Source: Prevotellaceae bacterium UBA7028 (lineage in GTDB: Bacteria; Bacteroidota; Bacteroidia; Bacteroidales; Bacteroidaceae). From it: a DNA stretch of 22,856 nucleotides. Positions within the stretch are counted from its first letter, which is position 1. Every line of letters starts with the position of its first letter. The stretch is from NCBI GenBank assembly GCA_002494215.1, contig DLBF01000106.1, forward strand, positions 1 to 22,856, written 5' to 3'. The translations under genes were made by a program, and so were the position numbers. The notes below the pieces were generated by a model that saw only the letters and a program-made list of their open reading frames with translations, did no database searches and was not told the DNA's origin. Below, one piece after another: positions 22,856 through 22,856 of this stretch.

Positions 22856-22856
22856 A

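Overview
The window looks like a chromosomal segment from a gut-type Bacteroidales, most likely a Prevotella-like organism. Four things point there. Several genes are preceded by the Bacteroidetes promoter pattern (TTTG, about 19-20 nt, TAnnTTTG) rather than strong Shine-Dalgarno sites. A secreted GH92 mannosidase is present. There are two divergent HU-family proteins, one paired with a 31-residue 'smalltalk' peptide. Short heptanucleotide repeat blocks fill many gaps. The genus is an inference.

Left part (1-8526, all +): the 3' four fifths of carB ends in a hairpin terminator. A sulfate activation and sulfotransfer operon follows: an SLC13-type anion transporter, cysC, cysD, cysN and a PAPS-dependent sulfotransferase. 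Together they could import sulfate, make APS, phosphorylate it to PAPS and transfer the sulfuryl group to an unknown acceptor. No sulfite or PAPS reductase gene is in the window, so the visible logic is sulfation rather than cysteine synthesis.

Middle (8527-16717): a small HU-like protein with its own promoter and terminator; a periplasmic GH92 alpha-mannosidase; fabD overlapping a cytoplasmic GH13 enzyme by 4 nt; a monofunctional mannose-1-phosphate guanylyltransferase; and, tail to tail with it, a TPR protein on the - strand.

Right part (16718-22856, - strand genes): glnS, prs (PRPP synthetase), a smalltalk peptide, a larger HU-like protein with a low-complexity tail, a Stealth-family sugar-phosphate transferase in AT-rich DNA, and an unidentified membrane-anchored protein cut by the window edge. 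Between glnS and prs, a + strand promoter and terminator enclose about 100 nt without a normal gene, which is a small RNA candidate.

The least ordinary signals are in the DNA between and inside genes. A GC-rich palindromic repeat is inserted in frame in cysN and recurs in the tail of the HU-like protein, giving the same peptide NSPEGE in two unrelated proteins. Period-7 or period-8 repeats sit at gene boundaries, one of them supplying the cysD start codon. A perfect 46-nt palindrome lies inside a concentric inverted repeat at the end of the Stealth gene. No CRISPR array, tRNA, rRNA, transposase or integrase was found.
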